Positions 18,398 through 28,219 of a stretch of 64,000 nucleotides of DNA are shown piece by piece. The position numbers and the translations under genes were made by a program. The notes under the pieces were generated by a model. That model did not search any database, had not been told where the DNA came from, and was given only the letters and a program-made list of their open reading frames with translations. Position 1 is the stretch's first letter, and each line of letters opens with the position of its first letter. Source of the stretch: CAZHZT01 sp964537285 (lineage in GTDB: Bacteria > Bacteroidota > Bacteroidia > Chitinophagales > Saprospiraceae); assembly GCA_964537285.1 (NCBI GenBank), contig CAZHZT010000009.1, positions 1 to 64,000 of the forward strand, in the 5' to 3' direction.

Positions 18398-19408
18398 TTA
18401 TTCAAAAGGGCCTCCTTCTGTAAAGATGATGTAATCAATTGCATAGTCCACTTGCAGAGGAGGGTCTGGCTGTGCATTCATATCAGAAATCAGAAGTAAA
18501 CGAATAGCCACAATCCTGGCAAGATCTTCTGAGCTGATGTCAAGATCGCTCATAGGGTGAGAAATTAATCGCCATCCTACCCAGTCCAGGGGATAATCGC
18601 CTTCTATTTGCACAGTACCATCCTGGCCGTCTTCAAAGTCACCGCTATCATTTGTATCAATGATGAACTGAATAACTGCAATTCCGTGTGGGCCACCATC
18701 TGAGTATACAAAAGCATTAAAATAGTTATCTTCAGGTACCGGAGAGTTAAAAGGGATATATGTTTCTCCGATTGCAGCGGTTTTAATGTCTGCTAAACCT
18801 GTAAAGAAGTTAGGTACTACATCGTCTGTTCCTTCAAAGAAAAAGCAAAAGTCTCCTTCAGCAGGTGGGATAATATTGGTCCTACCTGAATTATTGGTTA
18901 GTTCAAACTCGAAATTACCGATTAAGAGGTTTGCACCCAGATCTTCTTCGAAATCAGCAAAGACGATCCCTTCATTTATTTTTGATGAAAGGGTGGTGAG
19001 TGATACTTCATAACGGATAGAATCGGCTTCAGGAATAATTAAGCTTGCCCTACAAGGTTCAGCCCCAAAAAGTGGAGCACCTGTAGCGCTTCCATCCCAG
19101 GTAGCATTTTCAATGGTTAATTCGTTAGCGAAATCAGCAATTACTTTTGTTGCACCGCTTTCCTGGCCAACGATTTCTACGATCCAGTTTATCCGTTTAT
19201 TGAAACGAGCAGTGAAAAATACCCTTTCTCCTACAGCAAAATCTACTTCGTCACGATTAACATCGAAGCTGTCAACGAGCATAAAGTCTCCAAAGCGATC
19301 TACCAGAAAAGGGCCGTCAAATTCTTCGGTATCATGGGTACAGCTTGAAAAAATGGAAGCTGTACACACCGTAATTATGGCGAAAAATAAAAGGTTTAAA
19401 TGTTTCAT
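18398..19408 (-). CDS. surface lipoprotein, probable glycan-binding protein
   Basis: 336 residues with lipobox SIFSSC (Cys23). The rest is beta-rich, with aromatic and acidic loops (VFFTARFNKRINWIVEI, IVFADFEEDLGANLL, VQIEGDYPLDWVGW). I do not recognise a named family with certainty; the YIIFTEGG end resembles the last strand of a jelly-roll binding module. Its start lies 3 bp after the stop of the barrel gene, so the two are almost certainly co-transcribed and perhaps translationally coupled. Likely substrate capture next to the outer-membrane barrel. Confidence 0.6.
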   Translation of the reverse strand: MKHLNLLFFAIITVCTASIFSSCTHDTEEFDGPFLVDRFGDFMLVDSFDVNRDEVDFAVGERVFFTARFNKRINWIVEIVGQESGATKVIADFANELTIENATWDGSATGAPLFGAEPCRASLIIPEADSIRYEVSLTTLSSKINEGIVFADFEEDLGANLLIGNFEFELTNNSGRTNIIPPAEGDFCFFFEGTDDVVPNFFTGLADIKTAAIGETYIPFNSPVPEDNYFNAFVYSDGGPHGIAVIQFIIDTNDSGDFEDGQDGTVQIEGDYPLDWVGWRLISHPMSDLDISSEDLARIVAIRLLLISDMNAQPDPPLQVDYAIDYIIFTEGGPFE

Positions 19409-19411
19409 ATT

Positions 19412-21178
19412 TTAAAAGTTCATATTATATAGCAATAAAAATTGCTCAAGTTCATAATTGTTTTCAGGCATCAAATTACTTTCTACTTGAGTTTGATTGT
19501 ACTGCAAGGTCAGGTAAATGTCTTCATTAAAGCGGTATCTGATTCCGGCACCGATTAATGTTTCTGTATCATCAATGATATATGGATCAGGGAAATCTCT
19601 GATGTCGTTGAAGTTTTCAATCAATGGTATGTAATCATTGCCTTCTGCCGTAAGAAGTTTGGCGCCAAGTAAGATATCAAAATTAGTAAATATTTCCGCT
19701 TCCAGTCCGAGGTCGATTAAGGTAGAAGTAAGGTCTACTTGTTCTACTTCTAGGCCGCCTCTTTCAGTTTGTTCATTTTGTACACCTAAAGTTAATGTCA
19801 ATGCTTCCTGACGGCCAATAAGCTTATGGAAGTGAAGATCAGCAGAAGCGCGTACCAGCTGGAAAGATTTCAATTCGAATGTTCCCTGACCTCTGATCTC
19901 ATCAAGTAAATAAGCATCGAGTTTACCTTCTATCCAGAAATCAGGATTGTTGTATTGAATTCCGGCCTTAAAACCGGTACGGTTTGGTGTAGCTATACCG
20001 TAAGGCAAGGTATTGGAATATCTTGGGTCATAATTCATCAAAGACGGCGTCAATTGGAATGTGTACATTGCACGATCACGTGTAAAGTCGAACAAAGCTG
20101 GTGTTCTGAACATTCTTTGGTTACCAATCCGGTTGTAGAACGTTTTTTCTACCTGATCGTCCAGATTTAACCGTCTGCTTTGAGCCGCCATATTAAAGAA
20201 ATCAGGGCCAATATCCATATAACCTACGGAGAAAGTCCAGCCAGAAGGCTTTAAGTGAAGGTGTAAGCCAACATTGATGAAGCCATCGTACTCATCAAAG
20301 CTTTTGATTCTTTCATCTTCCACTTTTTCTTTCACCTCTACCGCAGAACTTCCTGCTTCTCCTTTGACTTTAAGTTCAAGGTTGGATTTGTCCAGAATAG
20401 AAACGTCGAAATCGACTGTATAGGCACTATTTCTAAAGCCTGTGCTGGCATCTCCAGATTCAAGATCTTCCCAAACGTGTACAAGGTTCAAACCAACTCT
20501 GGCTTGTAATCCGATACTGTCAATGAGCTGAGAAAGTAAGTCGGCCCGGCCACCTGCGATGAAACGACTCGGGAAATTAATGAAATCTGTACCTCTTAAA
20601 CGAGCCAGGAAAGCAGTGAAATCCGCTTCTTTTAAAACAGAAGCTGCTTTCAAGCCGAAATCAAGTTTCCCCCCTTGATAGCGACGGGTGTTTCCATCCA
20701 TATAAAATTGCTCATAATAAGCAACATCTCTCTGAATTTTGAAGACCTCAGGTTCATTTACCATACCTTCTTCCTCAAAATTGAACAGGGTGTAAGGCGT
20801 CATCACTAAATCCATATCACCGACCCGGTATTTCAGAACATTACCGATGATCCCTCTGGCCCAAAGCTCCCTGATTTCCACTGTAACTCCTGCGCCAAAG
20901 AAACCACCAAACTCGTTACGGAGACGAAGAATGGACTGGATCTCTGTATTTTCATTAGGAGTAGCATTGATGTTCAGGTCTAGAAGGAATTCTCCATCCG
21001 ACAATTGTTCAGCCGAAGTGGTATCGGTTTCGCTAATGGTTCCCCCAAGAGCGGTTTGTGTAAGAATGGTACGACCAAGTCCGTTAAATTGGACTATGGG
21101 CTTCTTCTTTTCTTCATTCTGCTGAGCGAATACAGAAAAAGAACTGAGAATAAATGTAAAAAGTATAAGATATCTCAT
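19412..21178 (-). CDS. outer-membrane beta-barrel protein
   Basis: 588 residues with signal peptide MRYLILFTFILSSFSVFAQ. The mature part alternates polar and aromatic residues in strands with tight turns (EIQSILRLRNEFGGFF, WTFSVGYMDIGPDFF) and ends in an aromatic residue (LLLYNMNF), the normal signature for outer-membrane insertion. No plug or TonB box is seen, so it is not SusC. Second gene of the operon; likely a porin for oligosaccharide entry, by context. Confidence 0.7.
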   Translation of the reverse strand: MRYLILFTFILSSFSVFAQQNEEKKKPIVQFNGLGRTILTQTALGGTISETDTTSAEQLSDGEFLLDLNINATPNENTEIQSILRLRNEFGGFFGAGVTVEIRELWARGIIGNVLKYRVGDMDLVMTPYTLFNFEEEGMVNEPEVFKIQRDVAYYEQFYMDGNTRRYQGGKLDFGLKAASVLKEADFTAFLARLRGTDFINFPSRFIAGGRADLLSQLIDSIGLQARVGLNLVHVWEDLESGDASTGFRNSAYTVDFDVSILDKSNLELKVKGEAGSSAVEVKEKVEDERIKSFDEYDGFINVGLHLHLKPSGWTFSVGYMDIGPDFFNMAAQSRRLNLDDQVEKTFYNRIGNQRMFRTPALFDFTRDRAMYTFQLTPSLMNYDPRYSNTLPYGIATPNRTGFKAGIQYNNPDFWIEGKLDAYLLDEIRGQGTFELKSFQLVRASADLHFHKLIGRQEALTLTLGVQNEQTERGGLEVEQVDLTSTLIDLGLEAEIFTNFDILLGAKLLTAEGNDYIPLIENFNDIRDFPDPYIIDDTETLIGAGIRYRFNEDIYLTLQYNQTQVESNLMPENNYELEQFLLLYNMNF

Positions 21179-21211
21179 TTTGTTATAATTAATTCAAATT
21201 ACAAATTTGCG

Positions 21212-21274
21212 GGAAACGCTTAACGAATTATTCATTAGGGCCTTAAGCCGTAACTGTTTTTCCGGTTTCCCGTT
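21212..21274. repeat. imperfect inverted repeat in operon gap
   Basis: CGGGAAAC (from 21212) and GTTTCCCG (from about 21267) face each other in the 111-bp gap between the two barrel genes. It could attenuate transcription within the operon; evidence is weak. Confidence 0.35.
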
Positions 21275-21289
21275 CCCCGAGAGTCGTTT

Positions 21290-23422
21290 TTAGAAGTAAA
21301 TTTTTAGTTCAACAGTGGTTTCGTTTCCTTTGTATCTATTTTCTGCGAAGCTACGATCTCTGAAGTTCATCCAACGTTGCCTGTAATAGATACCGGCATT
21401 TGGGGCTACCGTCCAGTCAAAACCGATGCCAATACCTGTACCCAATTGATCACGAGGAAGTTGGGTTTCCAGGTCCCATTCTGTGAAGCGACCACCGCGA
21501 GCATTTTCAATACCAAAGTAGCCGGTTAGCAGAAATTTATCAAACACCTCGTAATAAAGATCAAATTCGTGGTATTGTACAAATAAATAGGATTCATCGT
21601 TTAAGGTAGGAATGAGATCCGCCTGACTTGATGCTGAGCCAAAAGAACCCAGATAAAATATATAGGCAGGCTTATCCAGTAAGTAGGTTTTATATTTCGC
21701 AACCACATCCACTGCATTGAAATACTTTTTAGTAAGCGCCATCCCGGTTGCCGGGTCCACGTCGGTGGTTTGTACTATTTCCGATACCCCTCTGAAAAAA
21801 GAAAACTGACGACCAAATGGACCAAAAGTGGTGGCTGAAACGGCATTTGCCGGGAATGGATTGTACACTCTGGAAAGTGCCAGGCCGTTAATACGATGTA
21901 TATAAGTTAACTTGCCGGAAAAGGCCTCTAGCTCTTCAGCCAATCCCCAGCCAAGCGTTAGTTTGACTGGATCCAGGTCAATTGTGGTGTTAACGTTAAC
22001 ACCTCTCCGGTTGTGAGCTAATTGATTTACCTGGGTGATCAACCCTCCGGTTGAAATCTGGCCTGCAATGACATCAGCAGGAAATCCAGCCTGAATTTCC
22101 GGATTTGAATTAGTCGCGATTTCGCCATTTTGATTAAAGAAATCTTCGCTGATTTGATACAGCTGGATGTCAAGAGGCAAAAAGGTATATTCTTCAGGGA
22201 TGTAGAATCGGAGCATTAATGCTTCTCCCCAGTCTTTTTCTGTCGTGCCTGGAGGTTTTATGGCGCTTGCACCCAGTTCCCCAGTTATTACTAGTTTATC
22301 AATCTTTACATCAAGGGTAAGGGTGTGTACCTCATAATCAAAAGTGTTTCTACCCAAGCTGTCAAGAGCGGTATGACTAACAATGGTATTATAAGCAAAC
22401 TCATGCTTCTTTTTGCCAAAAGTTCTTCTCAGTTTTCCACCATATAAATAACTGGGCTCAACTCTTCGGTCACCATTGAAGCCTTGATAAGTAGGAACAT
22501 TACCCGCAGTACCAAAGTTAAAGATCGTAGAAAGCGGATCGTCATTGGCATCGGGCAAACCCCCATTGGGTTGGGTTTTACCATAGAACAAATCGACGGC
22601 CAGGTCGCCGGGTAATTTTGAACCATTGAGGATAAAGCCCTGAAATGCCTGATAGTTCCAACGATCAAGTCCACGGTCAAGAGACCCGGATTCGAAGTAG
22701 CTATCATATTTATCGGTATGAGCTACACCTTCCCAGGGAGTACGATCGAAAATACTGTAGCGATCCAGCACCTGGTAAACCCCCATGGTAAATGGGCTGA
22801 GATTATACCAGTGAATACCTCCGGCCCGAATATTGAAATTCCCGTAATCTGTTCGGAAATTGCCGTAGAAATTAAGTCCCAGGTTCAGGGTGAACTGATT
22901 ATCTTCGAAATTCCCGTCGCCAAAATAAGGGGTGAAGAAAAATACTTCGGTGGCAAAGGAGGTTTTTCCATTAGGCCTTCCTACTATATTAAATGAAAGC
23001 ATCGGTTCCCTGTATCCGTCGCCGACTCCGTAAGCTTTTTCAAAAGGAGCAAGGTTGGGATAAGGCCTGGTGAATTCCCGCCCATACAGAAAAAGACGGT
23101 AATAACCATAGAAACTAATAGGAACCGGAGCCTCCTTAACCTCTTCGGGCTTTGTCAATGACAGCGGATCGTTTTTCAACATATTGGTCTTTTGAGGGAG
23201 CCTTTGAAGCAGAAAGTTGGTGTTCGTGCTCGTTTGGCTATTTGTTTTTGGGATGGTATCCTGAAGAGGCATTTGAACCTCGGCAATATCCTGGGCCTGC
23301 AAAGGAGGAATAATAAATAGGAGAAAAAGGAGTATTCCGTACATACAAACAGAACCAAGTTCTGAAAGTGGTGTTAGGAAAATACTGATTGGAATGCTAG
23401 TTAATGGTAAATTTTTTTTCAT
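21290..23422 (-). CDS. outer-membrane beta-barrel protein (porin-like), operon head
   Basis: 710 residues. A hydrophobic export segment (about 20-43, ...LLFLLFIIPPLQAQ) precedes a ~60-residue Pro/Thr-rich spacer, then a long barrel-like region (ISFYGYYRLFLYGREF ... TTVELKIYF) ending in Phe. There is no carboxypeptidase-like plug or TonB box, so it is not a SusC transporter. It heads the minus-strand operon running through 17171. Upstream are GATGTA operator pairs and a TAAATTTG octamer (minus strand, 23461-23454) preceded at 22 bp by TTTTG, a good match to the Bacteroidota promoter. Confidence 0.7.
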   Translation of the reverse strand: MKKNLPLTSIPISIFLTPLSELGSVCMYGILLFLLFIIPPLQAQDIAEVQMPLQDTIPKTNSQTSTNTNFLLQRLPQKTNMLKNDPLSLTKPEEVKEAPVPISFYGYYRLFLYGREFTRPYPNLAPFEKAYGVGDGYREPMLSFNIVGRPNGKTSFATEVFFFTPYFGDGNFEDNQFTLNLGLNFYGNFRTDYGNFNIRAGGIHWYNLSPFTMGVYQVLDRYSIFDRTPWEGVAHTDKYDSYFESGSLDRGLDRWNYQAFQGFILNGSKLPGDLAVDLFYGKTQPNGGLPDANDDPLSTIFNFGTAGNVPTYQGFNGDRRVEPSYLYGGKLRRTFGKKKHEFAYNTIVSHTALDSLGRNTFDYEVHTLTLDVKIDKLVITGELGASAIKPPGTTEKDWGEALMLRFYIPEEYTFLPLDIQLYQISEDFFNQNGEIATNSNPEIQAGFPADVIAGQISTGGLITQVNQLAHNRRGVNVNTTIDLDPVKLTLGWGLAEELEAFSGKLTYIHRINGLALSRVYNPFPANAVSATTFGPFGRQFSFFRGVSEIVQTTDVDPATGMALTKKYFNAVDVVAKYKTYLLDKPAYIFYLGSFGSASSQADLIPTLNDESYLFVQYHEFDLYYEVFDKFLLTGYFGIENARGGRFTEWDLETQLPRDQLGTGIGIGFDWTVAPNAGIYYRQRWMNFRDRSFAENRYKGNETTVELKIYF

Positions 23423-23453
23423 TGTATAATGATATGTGAAAAAGTGCTCTCAA

Positions 23454-23488
23454 CAAATTTAAATTTTATTTCCTCATTTTTTACAAAA
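23454..23488 (-). promoter_or_regulatory. predicted promoter of the barrel operon
   Basis: Read on the minus strand: TTTTG, 22 bp, then TAAATTTG, fitting the Bacteroidota -33/-7 pattern (TTTG and TANNTTTG). The -33 element begins a few bases after the nearest GATGTA box. Confidence 0.6.
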
Positions 23489-23494
23489 CAATTA

Positions 23495-23542
23495 TACATC
23501 TGTTATACTTCTGGTGCAATTTTACTACATCATTACTACATC
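23495..23542 (-). promoter_or_regulatory. operator array: two pairs of GATGTA direct repeats
   Basis: On the minus strand: GATGTA-N5-GATGTA (23542-23526), then GAAGTA-N5-GATGTA (23511-23495). Boxes repeat every 11 bp and the pairs are 31 bp apart. The same arrangement occurs upstream of GH16 at 28220-28268, with the nearest box at the same distance from the start codon (73 and 74 bp). Likely the binding site of the locus LuxR-type regulator. Confidence 0.65.
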
Positions 23543-23604
23543 ATTAGTATTTTTGCTTGCTGATTTTTCACAAAATGCGTAATTTTTTCAAAAAAAGTAC
23601 AATT

Positions 23605-24912
23605 ATGAAATTAAAGTTTTTATATCCGCTTGTTTTGGCAATTTTATTTGGAAGTACCCTTTGGGGACAATCATCTACAGAAGGGCCGATAAAAGTAGAA
23701 ATTCGGGAAGAAAATGGTGGCTGGAAACTGTATCGTGGAGGCGAACCATATTATATTAAAGGAGTAGGAGGGAAGGAATATCTCGATAAAGCTCAGGCTT
23801 ACGGAGCAAATTCCATGAGATTGTGGAGTGCAGGCGGTGCACAAGAAGCCTTGGATGAAGCGCACGAAAGAGGAATGACTGTTTTGTTCGGACTTTGGGT
23901 GGGCCAGGAACGTCAGGGCTTCGATTATGACGATGGCAAAGCTGTAAAAGCGCAACTCGAAAAGTTTCGCCAAATCGTAAAAACTTACAAAGATCATCCC
24001 GCAATACTTATGTGGGGTATAGGTAATGAAAATGACCTTTTCTACAGCGATTTTAAAGTATGGGATGCTATTAATGATATCGCTAAAATGATCCATGAGG
24101 AAGATCCTAACCACCCTACCATGACGGTTACAGCCGGACTGGACATAGCTGAAATCCAATTGATCCAGGATCGCGCTCCGCATCTTGATGTTTACGGCAT
24201 CAATACGTATGGTGAATTGCTAACCATCAAAAGAGGTATTCGCAGCGGAGGATGGGAAGGCGCTTATGTGATAACCGAGTGGGGACCTACCGGGCACTGG
24301 GAAGTACCGAAAACGGCTTGGGGAGCCCCTATTGAACAAACCAGCACTGAAAAAGCCGCCTCCTACATGGAGCGCTACCAAAAAGGTATCACTGACGATC
24401 AGGAAATGTGCGTTGGTTCTTATGTGTTCCTTTGGGGAAATAAACAGGAAACTACCGCTACCTGGTATGGACTTTTCCTTCCTGATGGCACCGAAACATC
24501 TGTTATGGATGTTCTGGAGTACAACTGGTCAGGGAGATGGCCTGAAAATCGATCTCCAGAAGTCAATGACTTCAAGATTAATAATAAAAGTATGAGCCAA
24601 AATGTATTCGTTTCCCCTAGTCAAAAAGTATTTGCGGAGGTGAACGTCTCCGATCAGGATAATGATAAAATTGATTATCAGTGGGAAGTGGTTCCGGAAA
24701 GTACAGATATTCGTACAGGAGGGGACGCCGAGTCCAGCCCGGAACCTGTAAAAGTCAAGGTGTTCGAAAATGAAAACGGTAAGTTTACTTTTAAGGCACC
24801 AATAAAACAAGGCCCTTATCGCTTGTTTTTGTATGCTTATGATGGGAATGGGAACGCAGCTACGGCTAATTTTCCTTTCTACATAGGTGAATACGGACAA
24901 GGAAGTAGATAG
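23605..24912 (+). CDS. secreted clan GH-A glycoside hydrolase, paralogue 1
   Basis: 435 residues from the Met opening the signal peptide (MKLKFLYPLVLAILFGSTLWG); the ORF extends to 23557 but the extra 16 residues are charged. A (beta/alpha)8 barrel is evident. MWGIGNEND supplies the acid/base Glu (about residue 142) and YVITEWGPTG the nucleophile Glu (about 225), both at strand ends 4 and 7 as in clan GH-A. A small beta domain follows (about 330-435). It is ~50% alike by eye to the product at 32325. GH family not assigned; GH2- or GH5-like. It sits beside a GH16 and a phosphorylase, so beta-glucan is the likely substrate. TATTTTTG at 23548-23555 is a possible -7 element. Confidence 0.75.
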   Translation: MKLKFLYPLVLAILFGSTLWGQSSTEGPIKVEIREENGGWKLYRGGEPYYIKGVGGKEYLDKAQAYGANSMRLWSAGGAQEALDEAHERGMTVLFGLWVGQERQGFDYDDGKAVKAQLEKFRQIVKTYKDHPAILMWGIGNENDLFYSDFKVWDAINDIAKMIHEEDPNHPTMTVTAGLDIAEIQLIQDRAPHLDVYGINTYGELLTIKRGIRSGGWEGAYVITEWGPTGHWEVPKTAWGAPIEQTSTEKAASYMERYQKGITDDQEMCVGSYVFLWGNKQETTATWYGLFLPDGTETSVMDVLEYNWSGRWPENRSPEVNDFKINNKSMSQNVFVSPSQKVFAEVNVSDQDNDKIDYQWEVVPESTDIRTGGDAESSPEPVKVKVFENENGKFTFKAPIKQGPYRLFLYAYDGNGNAATANFPFYIGEYGQGSR

Positions 24913-24915
24913 AAG

Positions 24916-24998
24916 CGAAATTCCTTTTAGAGGGCTGCCGAAAGGGCAATTTGGCTTCGCCAAATTGCCCTTTCGGCAGCCCTCTAAAGAAAATTTCG
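24916..24998. terminator. 40-bp-arm hairpin, bidirectional terminator candidate
   Basis: Arms 24916-24955 and 24959-24998 pair at 37 of 40 positions around loop TTC. It begins 3 bp after the stop of the glycosidase and is followed by a small GCCGC-GAA-GCGGC hairpin (24998-25010). Arms are far longer than a normal terminator. Confidence 0.6.
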
Positions 24999-25028
24999 CC
25001 GCGAAGCGGCGTAAATTGGGTAGATTTT

Positions 25029-25155
25029 ACATTTTCCGTTCTTTGACAAATTGTGTGGAACTTAAAAATGATACGCCTTGAATGCCCTTGTGGCTGAAAG
25101 ATTTATCATTTTGAAGTTCCATTTCTCACAATTTATGTCAAAGAACTATATTTTC
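25029..25155 (+). mobile_element. MITE-like palindromic element, copy 3
   Basis: Element 25037-25147, between convergent genes. Flanks ACATTTTC (25029-25036) and ATATTTTC (25148-25155) match at 7 of 8. The last two element bases supply AG of the regulator's TAG stop codon (25146-25148). The left flank copy would have given an in-frame TAA at the same place, so the insertion landed on the stop codon and recreated one. Confidence 0.8.
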
Positions 25156-28094
25156 AGTATAAAATCTACCAAATTCGTGTTGGAGTCAATATCCAGTTTT
25201 TTACGGAGGCGATAACGGCTGATTTCAACCCCCCGAACAGAAATATTGAGGAGTGGAGCAATTTCTTTGGTAGAAAGGTTCATTCTAAGATAAGCACAGA
25301 GTTTTTGATCTTTGGGAGTCAAGGATGGATAGCTTTCCTGAAGCCGCTTGAAAAAGTTTTCGTATACTTGGTCAAAATAGATTTTAAATTTATCCCAATC
25401 ATCATCGAGGCGGACATCCTGGTCAATCGTTTTGATCAGGCTTTTGACTTTGCTTTGATGTTGACCTTCCAAGGATGGGAGAAGTTTATTCAATTCATTT
25501 TTTAACTTTATCAGGATCTCTCCTTTTTGTACCAGGTGCATGGTTGCAGAAGCAAGTTCACTATTTTTATGTTGAATGGCTGCTTCCAGTTTTTCTTCGT
25601 TTAAGCGAGAGATCATTTCTGAAGACTTTTTAGCTTCTGTTTTAAAAACCTCTTCTTTCTGTCTGATTTCTTCTTCTTTTTGGGAAATAAGAGCGAGCTT
25701 TTCTTTTTTATTTTTTCGCCTGTTTAGCCAGATTGCTCCAAACAACAGGAAACCTCCTAAAGCGCTGAAGGAAAGTTTTGCAATTGAAGTAGCGTACCAC
25801 GGAGGAAGAATAGAGAACGATAAAGTGGTTTTTTGACTTTTTTCCCCATAGCCGTTTTGAGCTTCTACCTCAAAGAGGTAATCTCCAGGCTCTAAATTGG
25901 TATATTCCTTTGTTTGTTGTTGGTTCCATTCCGACCATTCAGTGTTGAATCCAATCAGCCGATGTCTATATTTTATGTGTTCTAATTGTCGGTAGTAAGG
26001 AGCTGCGAAATAAATCCGAAGGTGGTTTTCATTATTTCTGAGCCTTAATTTTTTAGATAAAGACAAGCCAGCTGATCCTCTGCCCATTAATTGTTTAGAA
26101 GAAGTGCTTACGGAAAAGCTTCTGATGAATGGTTTAAATAAAGAAAGCTTTTTCTCTTTTTGTAAAGGGTTGAGATGTACTAAGCCTTTAGTGGTTGAAA
26201 TGAAAATATTTGACGGATCAAAGGCAAAGACATGTTCGAAACCGTCAACTAATTGAGGTTGGAAAAAATTAAAGTATTTTTTTTCCAAATCATTCAGAAG
26301 TCCGTTTTCAATGATTCTGATTAGGCCAAAAGACTGATCCGTGGCAAACCAGATGTCATCATTTTCATCCTGGAGTAATCTTCGAATCGGATCACTCGGA
26401 CTAAAAACTTTTGAGAACTCAGGATGCAGTTGAAAAGAATCCGTTTGAGTTAAATATTCAAAAACGCCTTCAGGGGCAGTAAAGACGACTTCTCCACGGA
26501 GTTTAGCGACATTAATAGATAGCTGTGTGGGCAGTCCATTAGAGTTGGCATAGAAGTGAATGGATTCAATTTCTTGAAAATTCCTAGATAAGCGGATTCG
26601 ATATAAGCCTTTATAGGCATGTGAGATCCAGATATTCCCTTCGCTATCTTGCTCGATTACCCGCGCAGATTCTTCGAATCCTTTCAGTTTTTTTATGAGT
26701 TGAAAAGGAGAGCGGCTTGTTTTCTCAAATTTGTAGAGGTACAGTCCTTCATAGGTGCCAACAAGGAAGTGATTTTCAGTTTCCCTTAACTGAAGGATTT
26801 TCCAAACCCCATTGGGAGAAGGAATGGGTATGGATTGATCATCCCGAATCCAAAACAGGCCTTCATGATGGCCTAAGAGCAAGTATTTATTTAATCGGTT
26901 TAGACTCCAAACCTGCCCTGCCGTATTTTCTATCTGATTGAATGAAGAAGCATTTTCTAATGAGTTTGTTTTTAATAAAGTCTTGACAAACAAACCTTGG
27001 TTTGTGCCTACATAAAGTTTATCTTCAAACACGGTGGAGGTATAGCAGGTGCCTTTAAGACCGACATCTCTATGTAAAAGGTAATGAGGAGAACTAATCC
27101 CGACGTAATCAATGCCATTATCCAATGCCAGCCATAAGTTTTCATGATTGTCTTGAAATATACTCAATATGGTGTTATTTTGAAGGCCATTCCCTCGGTT
27201 AAGATGAAGGACTATCTGACCATTTTTGTCAATGATTACAAATCCATTCTGGGGGCTTCCGATAGCAAATCGGTTATTGTTAAGCTTTATACCTGTGTAA
27301 GTTCTGTTTTTTGAAAGAAAGGAATTCGCAGGGCAATTGAAGGGTGAAATGGTCTTTGAAGTCAATTTAAATAAACCTTTTTCAGCAGATACGATGAGAA
27401 GTTCGCCCTTTTCCATAGGTAAAACAGCTGTCAAGGCAAAACGGACTAGTGAATTATCTGATAAAAAATCAATCAAATTTCCCTCTTCCAGCTTTTTTAA
27501 ATTTAGATTTTGATCCTGGATAATTAAGTCTTCATTAATGGCGAAGAATCGGTCCATGGGAATAGCGGATTTTATTATTTCCATGCTCTCTGATTGCCAT
27601 TTAAAGATGTAATGACTGGTACAAAAGAAGATTGCTCCTTTGATAGAAAAAATCTTCCAGACATCTGCAAAGCTCTTGCATGAGTCTGGGATATGAGAGG
27701 TGAGCGATTGGTAAAAAGGCTCCCCGTTGGGTTTTTGATCCAGAAAGCCTAACTCATCCTGACCACCTATGTACATTTTGTCTTCTTTTTGATAAAAAAG
27801 CGAACGAACAATTGTGAGATTGGGAAGAGGGAGTAAGTTCCATTTGTGGCCGTCAAATTCAAGTAACCCTTTATTGTTACCAAAATAAAGAACGCCCCTC
27901 TCATCTTGAGCGATGGCCCAGTTTTGTGTGCCTCCACCATAAGTTGATTTTGAGTAGCTATGAATATTGGGATTACCCATTGGGCGAATCTGACAGTTAC
28001 CCCCCTGATACCCTGATAAGATTATTAAGAATATTGAAGGAATATGTAAGCTGGTTGATGTGTGTAAAAGAAAACTTACTATTTTTTTGAGCAT
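25146..28094 (-). CDS. propeller / Y_Y_Y / LuxR-type transcriptional regulator of the glucan locus
   Basis: 982 residues from MLKKIVSF at 28094; the longer ORF to 28193 lacks a sensible N-terminus. After a signal/anchor come two-component-type propeller repeats (about 50-640, for example WAIAQDERGVLYFGNNKGLLEFDG and DNHENLWLALDNGIDYV). A Y_Y_Y domain follows (IKYRHRLIGFNTEWSEW ... NLEPGDYLFEVEAQNGYGE), then one membrane helix (about 750-775), a coiled coil and a C-terminal HTH of LuxR type (SLTPKDQKLCAYLRM ... ISVRGVEISRYRLRKKL). No histidine kinase or receiver domain is present, so it should sense glycan in the periplasm and bind DNA directly. It lies between its two probable operator arrays. 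Confidence 0.85.
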   Translation of the reverse strand: MLKKIVSFLLHTSTSLHIPSIFLIILSGYQGGNCQIRPMGNPNIHSYSKSTYGGGTQNWAIAQDERGVLYFGNNKGLLEFDGHKWNLLPLPNLTIVRSLFYQKEDKMYIGGQDELGFLDQKPNGEPFYQSLTSHIPDSCKSFADVWKIFSIKGAIFFCTSHYIFKWQSESMEIIKSAIPMDRFFAINEDLIIQDQNLNLKKLEEGNLIDFLSDNSLVRFALTAVLPMEKGELLIVSAEKGLFKLTSKTISPFNCPANSFLSKNRTYTGIKLNNNRFAIGSPQNGFVIIDKNGQIVLHLNRGNGLQNNTILSIFQDNHENLWLALDNGIDYVGISSPHYLLHRDVGLKGTCYTSTVFEDKLYVGTNQGLFVKTLLKTNSLENASSFNQIENTAGQVWSLNRLNKYLLLGHHEGLFWIRDDQSIPIPSPNGVWKILQLRETENHFLVGTYEGLYLYKFEKTSRSPFQLIKKLKGFEESARVIEQDSEGNIWISHAYKGLYRIRLSRNFQEIESIHFYANSNGLPTQLSINVAKLRGEVVFTAPEGVFEYLTQTDSFQLHPEFSKVFSPSDPIRRLLQDENDDIWFATDQSFGLIRIIENGLLNDLEKKYFNFFQPQLVDGFEHVFAFDPSNIFISTTKGLVHLNPLQKEKKLSLFKPFIRSFSVSTSSKQLMGRGSAGLSLSKKLRLRNNENHLRIYFAAPYYRQLEHIKYRHRLIGFNTEWSEWNQQQTKEYTNLEPGDYLFEVEAQNGYGEKSQKTTLSFSILPPWYATSIAKLSFSALGGFLLFGAIWLNRRKNKKEKLALISQKEEEIRQKEEVFKTEAKKSSEMISRLNEEKLEAAIQHKNSELASATMHLVQKGEILIKLKNELNKLLPSLEGQHQSKVKSLIKTIDQDVRLDDDWDKFKIYFDQVYENFFKRLQESYPSLTPKDQKLCAYLRMNLSTKEIAPLLNISVRGVEISRYRLRKKLDIDSNTNLVDFILKI

Positions 28095-28219
28095 TATTGT
28101 TTGGGTATTGATTTTTTCTGTAAAGTATGTTAATAGAGGGCTGGGTTTTAGGAATTTCAGCAAATAAAATGTCGCTAATTGGCAAAAAAACAAATTTGAG
28201 AAAGTGAAATAATTGATTT

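Noticed and set aside
21290..23422. SusC-like TonB-dependent transporter
   Set aside because: No carboxypeptidase-like repeat, plug or TonB box is present, and 710 residues is shorter than usual for SusC.
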